Source: Heliocidaris tuberculata
Taxonomy: Eukaryota; Echinodermata; Echinoidea; Camarodonta; Echinometridae
NCBI GenBank assembly: GCA_025618425.1
Contig: CM046851.1
Coordinates: forward strand, 9,000,307-9,064,306
Reading direction: 5' to 3'
DNA: 64,000 nucleotides
The position numbers were made by a program, and so were the translations under genes. The notes under the pieces are model-generated. The model did no database searches and had not been told where the DNA came from. It saw nothing but the letters and a program-made list of their open reading frames with translations. Below, piece by piece: positions 48,123 through 54,385 of the stretch (position 1 is its first letter; every line of letters starts with the position of its first letter).

Positions 48123-51094
48123 CAGAAAGAAATGTGATCTGTCAATTTCACAAATGGAGATACTGATCTTGTTTACCAGGGTATCTCTTACGTTGTAGAT
48201 TGAAAATTCTTAGGCTCATCTATGTCTTGATTGTGTTTGAGAGTTTTCAGCGGAATAAAGGTTAAGTGAAACGAGGTTGTGGACAAGATTGTGAAGGACA
48301 TTTTATTTGTATAGTGATAGCTGTATGTAATTTCCAGCTATCTCCTTGTGGTCGTTAAAGAATGAAATGGATCGTTATGTACTTAAACATTGGCTAATAT
48401 AGCAGGTGCCATTTTTTTGCCCGAATATCATTTTGTTAGTTTCAAAGATGAGCGAGTAAAGAGAATTAGGCTGTTTTTTATGTTGACAGTTACTGAGTTT
48501 TAAAGTAATTTTGTCACTGAATTGAGTATAGGCACGACATAATACGTTACATGGAGACCACCTTGCTATCCAAATAAAAGTTGATGGTTGTCCGATGGTC
48601 GTCCGAATATTAGGAGTTTTTGAATTATCTGGGGCTACAGAAGACCTAGACCTTCTGAGGCCGAAAAATGTTCTATTGTTTTTATTATAAAAAAATGTGG
48701 GACCAGGTCTTTAGCCTTGGGGAGCGTTTCATCAAGCGTTTTGTCAGTGATTTTTACCGATAAATTTGCTCTCAGCCAATCAGATGCAAGGATTTCAGTA
48801 GCTTATAACAGTTGTCGGTAAAAATCACTGACAAAACACTTGATGAAACGCTCCCCAAATGTCCGCGACCATGCATGGTCATAATCTCGCGATCACTTGA
48901 CTATGCTAACACACAATTGTTCATTCTCTTTGATCTACAGGTCGACTTTGGTTTCGCGAAAAAGATCGGTTTCGGTCGTAAGACCTGGACCTTCTGCGGC
49001 ACACCCGAGTACGTGGCACCGGAAATCATCCTCAACAAAGGCCATGACCTGTCATGTGACTACTGGTCCCTGGGGATCCTCATATTTGAGCTGCTGACTG
49101 GAAAGTAAGGATGTAATGATATCGTGTGGATTTGATAATATGATATATAACAAAATCGTCTTATTTATACCCAGAGTAGCGTCACCATTATTAATATTGC
49201 TCTTTATTAAAAGCGTTTCAAAACATGTCCACAATTTTAAGACTTTGAACATCATAACAATTACATACATGATGGTGTTAAGAAAATATTACTTTGTAGG
49301 ACTGTATGATATGCTTTATTAGTGACCGATTTCATCATTTTTGATACATTGATACATTGTTCCCTAAACAAACTTCCAAATTGATACCACAAAATTTATA
49401 TTAAAGTGACCATGTGGAAGAGGAATTGATGTCTGGCAAAAGAGAAGATACGAACTTATATTTTCCTAAATAAGGGGACCATGTCTAAAAATTGAGGGTT
49501 AGGTTATACTGCTATTGCACAGTATTTCTAAAAAGAACCACACTCCTCGTAGGAACCTTACAAGGCACTGCGAGTATCAATAAAAGTTCCTTAAACGATG
49601 CAAACGGTTTTTGGTTTTGTTGGAAAAATGGAAGTGATATACATCATTCAGCAACATGGTTAAACAAATAATTTCATCCACAGTCCCCCATTCACTGCCA
49701 ATGATCCGATGAAGACGTACAACATCATTCTTAAGGGTATTGATATTGTCGAGTTCCCGCGAAAGATCCCCCGTAGCGCAGCAAACCTCATCAAGCGGCT
49801 TTGCAGGGACAACCCCGCCGAGAGAATCGGGTATCAGAAGAACGGCGTTAGTGATATCAAGAAACACAAGTAAGTTTCTCTATAATTCAGCTATTCCTTT
49901 CAGTTCTTTTCTCTTTTATTCATTTTCTCTTCTTGTTTTCTTCGTCTTCTCTTGTTTGCTCATGTTTGTTTTATTTTCTTTGACTTTGAAATATCACTCC
50001 ATGTTACTTATTGTGTACATCCTATTTCCCCATAATTTCCCCCTCTTTTTGTATTGCTATTCTTTGATTTAAAAATGGCTTTAAGAATAGCATAACTGAG
50101 ACAAAGATCATTCTGGTATTTTGCATTATCCGTCATGATCTTTAACTAAGTTTTTTTTTAATTTCCTGTTTAAGTTATGACCATTATGCTTGTCCTTTTA
50201 CTCATTTTATTCTTATTTCATTTCTCTCCCTTTTATTTTAGCTAATCAGCCAAACCTCTTTCTCCGACCCTGTGTCCTTCTTGTCTACTCTCACAAAACT
50301 AAAAACAAAATAAAGAATCCTGCTATATGTGCAGAGCACTGAGAAATTCTTCTTTTTATATATATATATAGAAATGAAGTCAATGTATTTTTTCTAATTT
50401 TAAGTATTTTGTTTCATTTTCTTTTTCAGATGGTTCCAAGGTTTTGACTGGGAAGGTCTCAGGAAGCAAGAAATGGTCGCACCTCTTACTCCAAAGGTTC
50501 GTATAGCCTTTCAGAGGGGCACGGGGGCATGAGCCCCAATTGATTGGGGGAAAGAGAGAAAAAAAAAGAGTGAAAATGAAAGGGAGAGGGGGAAATGACG
50601 AGAAGAGAAAATGATAGGACCTCCACCACACCCTACCTTTAGTCAGTGACATTTAATCTGAAATTTATGATAAAAGCTTTGAATATTACTTCTATAAAAA
50701 AAAGTATATACAATTTTAAGAGTCTGTACGATGGTAAAAGCTGCGTGTAAATAAATTGTGAGACACTCGCTCTCTCTCTTAAAATTCGGCGTGCGCCGGA
50801 AATTAACTCAGAGTAAATTGCAGGTCTTCATGTTTCCTTATGTGTTTTGAATCGTTTACCATTTGAATGTCTCGTTATGTTTTTTTTAGGGATAATATCA
50901 TGTATTTAACGATATACTTTATTTTTGAATGATTCGTCCCAGTAAATCTTTTCAATTTTCGTTAATATCTCTCCGTATTTTTCTTTTCCATATTTCAGGT
51001 AACCGGACCCGCCGACTACAGCAACTTCGACAGCTACCCGAAGGATGTCGACATGCCACCCGACGAAACGTCAGGATGGGACGAACACTTCTAA
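19663..51094 (+). CDS. cGMP-dependent protein kinase (PKG, PRKG1/foraging type), 15 exons, N-terminus missing
   Basis: Spliced exons: 19663-19829, 23593-23706, 27345-27450, 29739-29880, 31217-31311, 31872-31940, 38053-38130, 43495-43627, 44423-44559, 45226-45315, 46934-47075, 48941-49104, 49684-49869, 50430-50496, 50999-51094. Every junction is GT-AG and phase-compatible, giving 594 residues and a stop. Numbered from the first whole codon, cyclic-nucleotide-binding domain A has its phosphate-binding cassette at 78-91 ([14 protein letters not shown]) and domain B at 202-215 ([14 protein letters not shown]). The kinase domain has the Gly loop GVGGFG at 292-297, ATP-binding Lys314, alpha-C Glu333, catalytic YRD Asp408, DFG at 426-428, activation-loop Thr441 and APE at 450-452. 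The chain ends in an AGC-kinase tail finishing GWDEHF. Known role of the family: a cytosolic Ser/Thr kinase activated by cGMP. Type I and foraging PKGs are about 670 residues or longer, so the N-terminal coiled coil and autoinhibitory segment are missing here. Confidence 0.96.
19988..20160. mobile_element. Inverted-repeat element with telomere-like (CCCTAA)n core, copy 1
   Basis: CCGGCGACAATTGCTCC at 19988-20004 is repeated in inverted orientation at 20144-20160 with one mismatch. Between them is a degenerate CCCTAA/CCTAAC series (about 20041-20125). A second, oppositely oriented copy is at 24561-24821. The paired ends suggest a mobile non-autonomous element rather than a simple telomere-healing scar. 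It starts about 160 bp after a PKG exon. Confidence 0.65.
22826..22980. mobile_element. Small MITE-like element with 16-bp inverted ends
   Basis: CAGAGGCGTTGCTAGA near 22830 is matched in inverted orientation by TCTAGCGACGCCTCTG near 22962, with one mismatch, enclosing about 120 bp of non-coding sequence. Similar '(A/G)GGGCGTTGC(C/T)AGA' ends occur near 275 and 35705, so this is a dispersed family. Confidence 0.6.
23138..23215. repeat. GA microsatellite
   Basis: (GA)n run flanked by GAAA and GGAAAA purine sequence on the plus strand. Confidence 0.9.
23236..23345. repeat. (ATG)n microsatellite grading into AAT-rich repeat
   Basis: More than twenty perfect ATG/TGA trinucleotide repeats at about 23236-23303, then ATAATA-type sequence. 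The poly-Met and poly-Ile open frames here are repeat translations. Confidence 0.95.
23378..23512 (+). mobile_element. tRNA-derived SINE-like fragment
   Basis: The plus strand reads GATAGAGCAGTTATCTTCGC (a degenerate A-box region), then CCTGGGTTCAAAAC (B-box-like), followed by a tRNA-unrelated body containing GGATAGGACGTTAAGCCG. The 5' end has merged with the ATG microsatellite. It lies just upstream of a PKG exon. The A box is weak, so this is a decayed SINE rather than a working tRNA gene. Confidence 0.5.
23551..23564 (+). promoter_or_regulatory. X-box-like palindrome next to an exon
   Basis: GTAACCATGGTAAC fits the RFX consensus GTNRCC-N(0-3)-RGYAAC exactly and is almost perfectly palindromic. 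It is 29 bp upstream of a PKG exon, inside the intron. Related imperfect matches are at 25776-25789 and next to the acceptor at 38053. Function is unproven and a chance match is possible. Confidence 0.2.
23593..23706 (+). CDS. PKG exon: domain A phosphate-binding cassette
   Basis: The acceptor is TTTTCATCAG. The split codon joins as Glu, giving [20 protein letters not shown], then [15 protein letters not shown], the cGMP phosphate-binding cassette with its invariant Gly-Glu and Arg. The Thr after the Arg is the residue that favours cGMP over cAMP in PKG-type domains. The donor is ACTG|GTACGT. Confidence 0.95.
24561..24821. mobile_element. Telomere-like inverted-repeat element, copy 2 (opposite orientation)
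   Basis: A (TTAGGG)-like core at about 24624-24735 is flanked on the left by a degenerate GCGACAATATTGCTCCCGG and on the right by CATTTGTCGCCGGAGAATATGTCGTAT-like sequence. The right flank is the reverse complement of the left flank of copy 1, including its CGTACGACACATT part. Both flanks and core are therefore shared and the two copies are inverted relative to each other. Confidence 0.6.
25207..25648 (+). repeat. 221-bp tandem duplication
   Basis: The segment starting CACCATCAGTCCACCCTCCT at 25207 repeats from 25428 with only a few differences (for example CTATAATAG versus CTATAACAG and ATACC versus ATATC). The second copy decays after about 25645. The low divergence indicates a recent event. 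Confidence 0.95.
27345..27450 (+). CDS. PKG exon: end of domain A and linker to domain B
   Basis: The acceptor TTCGTTTTGCAG leads into [20 protein letters not shown], the conserved VWAIDR strand and helix closing domain A, then [15 protein letters not shown], the helix linking to domain B. It ends in phase 2 at AAGAG|GTAAGG. Confidence 0.95.
27990..28975 (+). repeat. GA-rich minisatellite, seven copies of 103-142 bp
   Basis: The unit contains TGGTACATTGAGAAGAACAG, AAAAGGTATGTAGAAA and GAGATGGAGAGAGGGATAGA, followed by a variable GA stretch. TGGTACATTG anchors are at 28131, 28273, 28399, 28508, 28632, 28735 and 28860. The long minus-strand Ser/Leu/Pro frames (up to about 330 codons) are translations of this array and not genes. 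It is entirely intronic. Confidence 0.95.
29041..29540 (+). pseudogene. Three relic copies of the 5' part of PKG exon 4 with its acceptor region
   Basis: CTCAAAGATTT-like sequence followed by (G/A)TCTTC(C/T)-GATAACCTCTTC-like sequence, which begins the working exon at 29739, recurs upstream at about 29134, 29287 and 29450. The intronic flanks are shared too: 'TAATATCTGACATTTATTC', 'CCTGATATCTGACATTATTT' and 'CCTGATATATAAG', plus a repeated TGCACAATAATTACACA-like segment. The repeat period is about 155-165 bp. The last interval (299 bp) is enlarged by a MITE-like insertion at 29549-29676. The relics match only about the first 45-50 coding bases and have no donor, so they look like dead tandem duplicates. 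Confidence 0.8.
29549..29676. mobile_element. MITE-like hairpin family, copy 1
   Basis: Starts with a G run and GGGCGTTTCATCAAGTGTCT, contains AATTTGCTCTCAGCCAATCA and GGATTTCAGTAGCTTATAAC, and ends TTTTATGAAACAGGGCCCT. The same core is at 43683-43829 and 48717-48858. It ends 62 bp before PKG exon 4 and splits the last interval of the relic-exon array, so it inserted after that duplication. Confidence 0.85.
29739..29880 (+). CDS. PKG exon 4: first half of cyclic-nucleotide-binding domain B
   Basis: The acceptor is GTAATTGCAG. The frame reads [20 protein letters not shown], then [20 protein letters not shown] and FYIISKGQ, matching the start of domain B in PKG (EYII-x-G-x-RGDTF-x-IISKG). It ends in phase 0 at GGGCAG|GTAGGT. 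Its 5' part has decayed duplicates upstream. Confidence 0.96.
29881..31216 (+). other. PKG intron
   Basis: AT-rich with two G runs near 30113 and 30239. No gene or clear repeat structure was seen. Confidence 0.85.
31217..31311 (+). CDS. PKG exon: domain B cassette, first part
   Basis: The acceptor is GATTGTAG. It encodes [20 protein letters not shown] then [11 protein letters not shown], with the Gly-Glu pair of the second phosphate-binding cassette. Donor CTCAG|GTGAGT, phase 2. The surface loop between the beta strands (QGQKEPQE) is typical in position and variable in sequence. Confidence 0.95.
31872..31940 (+). CDS. PKG exon: domain B cassette, second part
   Basis: A 69-base exon with acceptor TTTTCCAG and donor GACG|GTAAGT. 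It reads [20 protein letters not shown] then VDR. The Arg-Thr pair completes the second cGMP cassette. It is too short to stand out as an open frame and was placed by phase and homology. Confidence 0.95.
32716..33250. repeat. Probable dispersed repeat bounded by G and C runs
   Basis: Starts TTAACCCTTACTGTACTGGG, soon followed by facing G and C runs around CTCGGAGG (about 32757-32789). Ends with a G run, GGCTCCCAGGTTC, a C run and TTAAGGGTCAAAGG. The run-rich ends mirror each other imperfectly, with roughly 400 bp of AT-rich sequence between. I do not recognise the family. Confidence 0.4.
34195..34540. repeat. Dispersed repeat related to 45340-45730
   Basis: Shares with 45340-45730 the landmarks CAAATTGGCA(G/A)CAAT, a 'TTGCCAATTTA' segment, an 'AATGGAC(C/A)' segment and a CTCTTTCT-(G/A)CTC(A/G)TG segment in the same order, at moderate divergence. 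No coding potential. Confidence 0.5.
36246..36350 (+). repeat. Short copy of the AATTCCGAA module repeat
   Basis: Successive modules of the type GGTTC-(G/A)TA(A/T)TTCCGAA: CGTTTTTCCGAAGGTTCG, TATTTCCGAAACACAAATTT, GGTTCATAATTCCGAAAATG and GGTTCGTTATTCCGAA. The reverse complement of 58205-58305 has the same order of modules, including ACACAAATTTCCC and CAGGAGGTTCATAATTCCG. The family is therefore dispersed. Confidence 0.8.
36374..36557. mobile_element. MITE-like inverted-repeat element, family 2, copy 1
   Basis: The left arm TAACACGATCGCAAAGACTT continues through TTCGAAAA, TCAACTTAAGGGCAATTTCA. The right arm is its reverse complement with few differences, ending GCGATCGTGTTA. The centre carries GGATTAAGTGACATCACTG-like sequence. 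A second copy is at 46621-46797. Confidence 0.85.
37064..37619. mobile_element. 556-bp non-autonomous element with inverted ends
   Basis: The left end TTAAAGGGAAAGTCTACCCT is matched in inverted orientation by AGGATGGACTTTCCCTTTAA at the right end. The similarity extends inward (TTAAGTTG, AAGAAGCATAAAA, AAACAAAT). Inner inverted matches include 'GTTATGAATTTTTGAAGTTG' versus 'CAACTTCAAAAATTCATAAC' and 'ACGTATCTTGCGAG' versus 'CTCGCAAGATACAT'. The whole element is thus nearly a foldback. No transposase is present. Confidence 0.85.
38053..38130 (+). CDS. PKG exon: C-terminal helices of domain B
   Basis: A 78-base exon with acceptor GGTAACAG and donor ACCAG|GTCAGT. It reads [20 protein letters not shown] then KERGAT, following LVVDR in the previous exon. 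This matches the helix after domain B (DR-x-F-x-x-LIG) and the start of the linker to the kinase. Confidence 0.92.
38131..43494 (+). other. PKG intron (5.4 kb)
   Basis: AT-rich, with facing G and C runs and an (AAT)n microsatellite near 38761-38895 and a four-copy 74-bp tandem array at 40590-40890. No internal coding exon was recognised. Confidence 0.85.
40590..40890 (+). repeat. Tandem repeat, four copies of 74 bp
   Basis: Unit: ATTATACCCAATCCCTAAAC, CGGAAATAAAACTATATATT, TCATACAAAGTAGCCCTTCA and TGAGACATCACATC. The TGAGACATCAC anchors are exactly 74 bp apart (G of GAGACATC at 40653, 40727, 40801, 40875). The last three units are nearly identical, so the array is recent. Confidence 0.95.
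43495..43627 (+). CDS. PKG exon: linker and kinase glycine loop
   Basis: The acceptor follows CGAGTAG. The frame reads [20 protein letters not shown], then [20 protein letters not shown] and GRVEL, with the Gly-rich loop GVGGFG and the preceding DL-x-x-(V/I)-x-TL strand. The GAGTAG at the border is a tandem acceptor; using the upstream AG would add one Ser without shifting frame. Donor CTG|GTAAGA, phase 0. Confidence 0.95.
43683..43829. mobile_element. MITE-like hairpin family, copy 2
   Basis: A G run then GGGCGTTTCATCAAGTGTCT, TCAGTGATTTTTACCGACAA, the shared core GGATTTCAGTAGCTTATAAC and the end TTTTATGAAACAGGGCCCG. It begins 55 bp after a PKG exon donor. Confidence 0.85.
44214..44285 (+). 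mobile_element. tRNA-like SINE fragment
   Basis: GGGGCGCCGTCGCCCAGTGC, GTGAAGCACC and GGTCCCTGCTTCGAATCC look like tRNA-derived A-box and B-box regions (the B-box-like part is GCTTCGAATCC). The sequence loses structure afterwards. It is probably a decayed SINE head in a PKG intron, not a functional tRNA. Confidence 0.4.
44423..44559 (+). CDS. PKG exon: ATP-binding lysine and alpha-C helix
   Basis: Acceptor CATATAG. It reads [20 protein letters not shown] then [20 protein letters not shown] and SPFIV. It contains the catalytic Lys in YALKCLKK and the alpha-C Glu in SEKKIM, with the PKG signature (I/V)V-(E/D)TRQQEHI. Ends in phase 2 at TCAA|GTAGGT. Confidence 0.95.
45226..45315 (+). CDS. PKG exon: kinase hinge
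   Basis: Acceptor TTTTTTTAG, donor GACAA|GTAAGA. It encodes [20 protein letters not shown] then [27 protein letters not shown] is the conserved hinge and alpha-D segment of PKGs. Confidence 0.96.
45340..45730. mobile_element. Element with short inverted ends, related to 34195-34540
   Basis: TTTAACCCTTTCATGACAGG at the left end faces GAAAGGGTTAAA at the right end. The inside is AT-rich with repeated TTGCCAATTT-type segments and shares landmarks with 34195-34540. It starts about 20 bp after a PKG exon. Confidence 0.5.
45844..46253. mobile_element. Foldback element built from GCGTA/TACGC motifs
   Basis: GTTGCGTTGTGCGGCGTACC at 45844-45863 is matched in inverted orientation at 46234-46253 with one mismatch. 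The interior holds over twenty GCGTA or TACGC pentamers, mostly GCGTA, and is GC-rich against an AT-rich background. Near the middle is a perfect 26-bp palindrome at 46115-46140 (arms AAAAAATTAAACA). The sequence just outside (GAAAGCCCCTTAA near 46272) may extend the element. The 111-codon minus-strand frame is a product of the repeat. Confidence 0.75.
46621..46797. mobile_element. MITE-like inverted-repeat element, family 2, copy 2
   Basis: TAAACACGATAAAAACTACT, TTCGAAAA and GGGCAATTTCAAAGG on the left face TATTGAAATTGCCTTGAGTT and TTTTTATCGTGTTA on the right. It has the same plan and spacing as 36374-36557, and lies 136 bp upstream of a PKG exon. Confidence 0.85.
46934..47075 (+). CDS. PKG exon: catalytic loop
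   Basis: Acceptor TTTTACTAG. It reads [20 protein letters not shown], then [20 protein letters not shown] and [15 protein letters not shown] is the catalytic loop with the catalytic Asp; PKGs have YRD where many kinases have HRD. Donor TTG|GTATGT, phase 0. Confidence 0.97.
48090..48131. repeat. (AAAG)n microsatellite
   Basis: About ten AAAG units, purine on the plus strand. Confidence 0.95.
48717..48858. mobile_element. MITE-like hairpin family, copy 3 (near-perfect 44-bp arms)
   Basis: The left arm 48717-48760 begins TTGGGGAGCGTTTCATCAAG. The right arm 48815-48858 is its reverse complement with one mismatch over 44 bases. The loop holds the family core GGATTTCAGTAGCTTATAAC. It ends 82 bp before a PKG exon, so the pre-mRNA could form a long hairpin next to the acceptor. 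Its near-perfect arms suggest it is the youngest of the three copies, or was repaired. Confidence 0.95.
48941..49104 (+). CDS. PKG exon: DFG motif and activation loop
   Basis: Acceptor TTGATCTACAG. It reads [20 protein letters not shown], then [20 protein letters not shown] and [15 protein letters not shown]. It contains DFG, activation-loop Thr in [11 protein letters not shown] and the APE motif, all diagnostic of PKG. Donor GGAAA|GTAAGG, phase 2. Confidence 0.97.
49105..49683 (+). other. PKG intron
   Basis: About 580 AT-rich bases with no recognised feature. Confidence 0.9.
49684..49869 (+). CDS. PKG exon: C-lobe helices
   Basis: Acceptor TCATCCACAG. It reads [20 protein letters not shown], then [20 protein letters not shown] and [28 protein letters not shown]-(I/L)-G is the conserved C-lobe motif; the Arg there buries against the APE Glu. 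Donor CACAA|GTAAGT. Confidence 0.97.
50430..50496 (+). CDS. PKG exon: end of kinase core and start of C-tail
   Basis: A 67-base exon with acceptor CTTTTTCAG. It reads [20 protein letters not shown] then TPK. KHKWF-x-GF-x-W-x-GL is conserved across PKGs. The donor is AAG|GTTCGT, weaker than its neighbours, but it is the only one nearby that keeps the frame into the last exon. Confidence 0.93.
50999..51094 (+). CDS. PKG terminal coding exon and stop
   Basis: Acceptor CATATTTCAG. It encodes [20 protein letters not shown] then [11 protein letters not shown] and a TAA stop at 51092-51094. The acidic, Pro-rich tail with SNFD-x-(Y/F)P and a final GWD-x-x-F is characteristic of PKGs. The segment from the YPK codons on is tandemly duplicated into the 3' UTR. 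Confidence 0.96.
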   Translation, partial: VTGPADYSNFDSYPKDVDMPPDETSGWDEHF

Positions 51095-51758
51095 ACGCGA
51101 ACCGAAACCTACCCGAAGGGTTTCGGGGTCACACCCGATGAAACAATGGGTTGCGACGAACACTTTGAAACGCGAACAAGAACAATCCGAAGATTGTCGA
51201 AGCTCATCCGATGAAACAACCTTTCAATGCCCGAAGGTTGTCGAAACCCAACCTTATGACACTGCAGGATGGGATGAAAACTGCTGAAAGTGAACCACTT
51301 CTAAAATGTGACAAACTTGACAAAATAGGCCTGTTTGAAAATATTCTCGAGGAGGGCATTATATGTGAAGATTCGGTAGAAAATACATTTCGGCTATGAT
51401 GGATTAGATAGTGAGAGCAATGATGATGTCTGAAAGAGGTGGAAATGAAATTTTCTTTTGGATGTATATTAAAGTGGGAGAACGTATTTGTTGACGAAAG
51501 CCAAAGTATGAACCGTTGATAAATAAACTGGCGTCACCAGATAGCGGAAAGAAGAGCGTATATTCAACTCGAGCACACATCTTCATGGAAGCGGATGTTC
51601 ATTTGACGACTTGCTGTTTTATGATCGAATGTTTACTACCTAAATTGACTATCATGTCCAAACTTCGAGATGGAATTATTGAATCATCGAGAGAGCTTTA
51701 AATTAAAAGCAGATGTACTACTTTTCATGTATAGATTGCTAACAGAAAGATGAATAAA
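51095..51758 (+). other. Probable PKG 3' UTR with candidate polyadenylation signals
   Basis: Follows the PKG stop. AATAAA hexamers occur at 51522-51527 and 51753-51758. The first 200 bases consist of decayed copies of the coding tail. The true cleavage site cannot be fixed from sequence. Confidence 0.5.
51108..51305 (+). pseudogene. Tandem decayed copies of the PKG C-terminal coding segment
   Basis: CCGAAG anchors at 51038 (functional), 51113, 51187 and 51231 start successive copies of one unit. The period is 75 then 74 bp; the third relic begins only 44 bp after the second, which is truncated. Shared blocks are CCCGA(C/T)GAAAC, GGATGGGA(C/T)GAA(C/A)AC, CGACGAACACTT and AAACGCGAAC. In one frame or another the copies still spell [44 protein letters not shown] and PKVVETQPYDTAGWDENC-stop. 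All relics lie after the PKG stop. Confidence 0.9.
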
Positions 51759-52255
51759 TGTTACGTGTTCTCTCAAATTGCATGTATGTGTGTTTACAAA
51801 ATTTAGCCTACATGCGTAAATCTATTCGTCGAGGTTTGAATTGTTAAAAAGGCAGTTCAGTTGCGTCTTGAGTTGTCATGGAAATAAGTACACATTCGTC
51901 AAGCACATGACGCTATGGAAACGAAACTGCTTGATGACCATTTTAAGGATCGCAACATACGTCATACCAGAATAGTAGTAGGTTGTTGAACGGATCAAAC
52001 GATATTATTGATTAAAATAACGACCTTTTCAGTAAATAGGTACGTTAGAAGTTAAACTTATGTTAAGGATTACCCAAATAGTAGGATACAAAGATTTGCA
52101 AAGTATGATTAGATGTGAACATGACTTTGAGATACGAACAAATATACATATATATTTTTATAATGATAATTATTCAGGATAGTTTTCAAAATTTGTTACG
52201 TATAAAAGGGCAACGCAGTACACACGATTTACGAGGTGAGCCTGACAACACTTTA

Positions 52256-52418
52256 AACATGTGGGATAAAATTTTACCCTATATTGGGTAAAAATGGAAC
52301 ATGCGTGTTTATTGAGTAAAATCTGACCCAATATCGATCGAATTTTACCCTCTGTTGGGTAAATTTTTCCCACCATTGGGTAAATTTTTCCCACCATTGG
52401 GCAAAGTTTTACCCAGCA
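52256..52418. repeat. Palindromic 20-bp-unit repeat (TTGGGTAAATTTTTCCC)
   Basis: The units ATTGGGTAAATTTTTCCCAC occur in tandem near 52340-52400, with related ACCCTATATTGGGTAAAA, GACCCAATAT and TTTTACCC(T/A) outside them. Each unit pairs GGGTAAA with a facing TTTACCC, so the block can fold on itself. Confidence 0.7.
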
Positions 52419-54171
52419 GTTTTAAAGTGAATGAATCGATCTCACTTGTTATACCGAATCGATTGCTTTTGATTCGGTAACATCGCTTTCCGCACAAACA
52501 CCCAGCTAGAACTGGCAACTCTGGCATCAAGGTCTATTGTAGTGGAATAATGTCAAACTTTGTGCAGTATACTTGAAGAAAAGGGCCTTTAAAAATACAT
52601 ATCTTATCGTACTTATAGTACGTGTACCTGTAAATATGGCTATGTATATATTTATTATTGAAAGATGAAACTGTACTGATACTATGGCATTTATATTTAA
52701 AAGCCTTATTTTATCTTATTTGAGCGGGTAAAAAGACCTATTTTGAAGAAAATAGTATTTTACGATGTTCCAATGTTTTGATTAGGTTTAATATATTGGA
52801 AGTATTTCATTAGATGAATTAGATTTGATTGGTTTCTCTTTTTAACTACTGCAATTATTGATTAAGTGGAAAGCAATGGTATCTTGTAAGAATATATCTC
52901 CCGATAATCTTGCTATTAGAAAAGGGGTGATTGCGTTATAGTTTTAACATCATATGACAGAACATAACTTTTTTTAAAGGTCAGTAGTTGGTTTTACTGT
53001 GAGTTTTTCTCATTGTTTGCCAGATTTTCAAAGTGATTGTATCATTCTAAAATATTTGATATCATTTTGGAAAGCAAAATTATATTACCTCAATTAATTA
53101 TTTAAGCTACATACACGTATTGTGATTTTTTTTTCTATTTCGATTCTAGAATATTTAAAGATTGAAATCAGGATACCATTATGTTTTAGTTTTTGCTAAC
53201 TATTTCTTGAAATGTTTTGAAATACAGAAATCAAGCCATTTCGTTACTACGATATTCAAACATGTCTGCTTGAATATTGTCGCAAGAACTTTTTTTTTCT
53301 TCGAATTCGCTTTAAAAATTTTGAACGGTACCACTCATAATGTTAATTAAGACATATATACATAAAGTATTTCTAGAAATTATTTTGAAAAGAAAACTTT
53401 TGATGATTTTCATGTAGACTATCATTCATCATTATGTTTCTAGTAATGCAATTTGTTCAATTTGGGAATTATTGAAAATTTGTAATTTGTAATACTAAAA
53501 CAGCTTATAAATGAACTTTCAGGCGACTTCGTGAATTCACGTCATTGTACATATTATATTGATTACATTTGAAATGTGTGCTAAAACTACATTATGAGGA
53601 TACGAACATAGGAAATAATTCTTTCGCAATTATGTAATATATTGAATAGTTTACATTACAGTGATATATTTAATGTTAGCTTTTGGCGGCAGAAGGCGAA
53701 TTAGTACAACATGCATTATGATGATGCAAAAGTAACATAAGACAAACCTGTAGTTAATAGTAGGGAATTTAGATAATTGTTATTACTCAATTTGATGGAT
53801 GCATTATGATGATGCAAAATTTTGTATGAATCACTTCCTCTTTTTTTTTTTTTCATTTCGAACAAAGAAAGAACAAATTTTCCTGACAATGCTATTTGCT
53901 TCGGAAAATTACATGAATTACGAAATTAATATATTTGGGGTATTAATGGAATTATATATTTGACATGTAAGAAGATGAGAAGAGTGTTTTTGTATCTGGA
54001 TGACAACTAATCTGTATCATTAAAGAAAATGTATGGACATGTTTTCGCTGTTCACAAAGTTTGTTTCACTTTTTTTTCTTCATTTTTGAGCTATTAATTT
54101 TGCATAATGTTGGTCGAGTTTGAGTGTTAAAGATATATAGCAGGACATCTGGGAGGGGGGGGGTTACATAA

Positions 54172-54303
54172 TTACAGAGAAAAGTGAGAGCGATAGAGGG
54201 AGAAACAGATAGACAGGGAGAGACAGTGAGAGACACATATGCACTTACACAAACACACGCACACATAAAAAGAGGGACTTATGAAGAGAGACAGAGACAG
54301 AAT

Positions 54304-54334
<31 letters not shown>

Positions 54335-54385
54335 GGAAAGTGAAAAGAAGGAATGTGAGAGATTGAAAGATAGATTGAGAGAAAT
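54172..54385. repeat. GA tract with adjacent AC-rich block
   Basis: Purine-rich plus strand with a pure (GA)n run near 54303-54331, interrupted and followed by ACAC-type sequence to about 54480. Confidence 0.85.

Larger units (their letters stand above)
47076..48940 (+). other. PKG intron
   Basis: Holds a C run near 47558, an (AAAG)n microsatellite at about 48090-48130 and a near-perfect hairpin element at 48717-48858. No coding exon was recognised. Confidence 0.85.

Noticed and set aside
50497..50502. Alternative donor GTATAG for the PKG exon at 50430
   Set aside because: It would add four bases and break the reading frame into the terminal exon.
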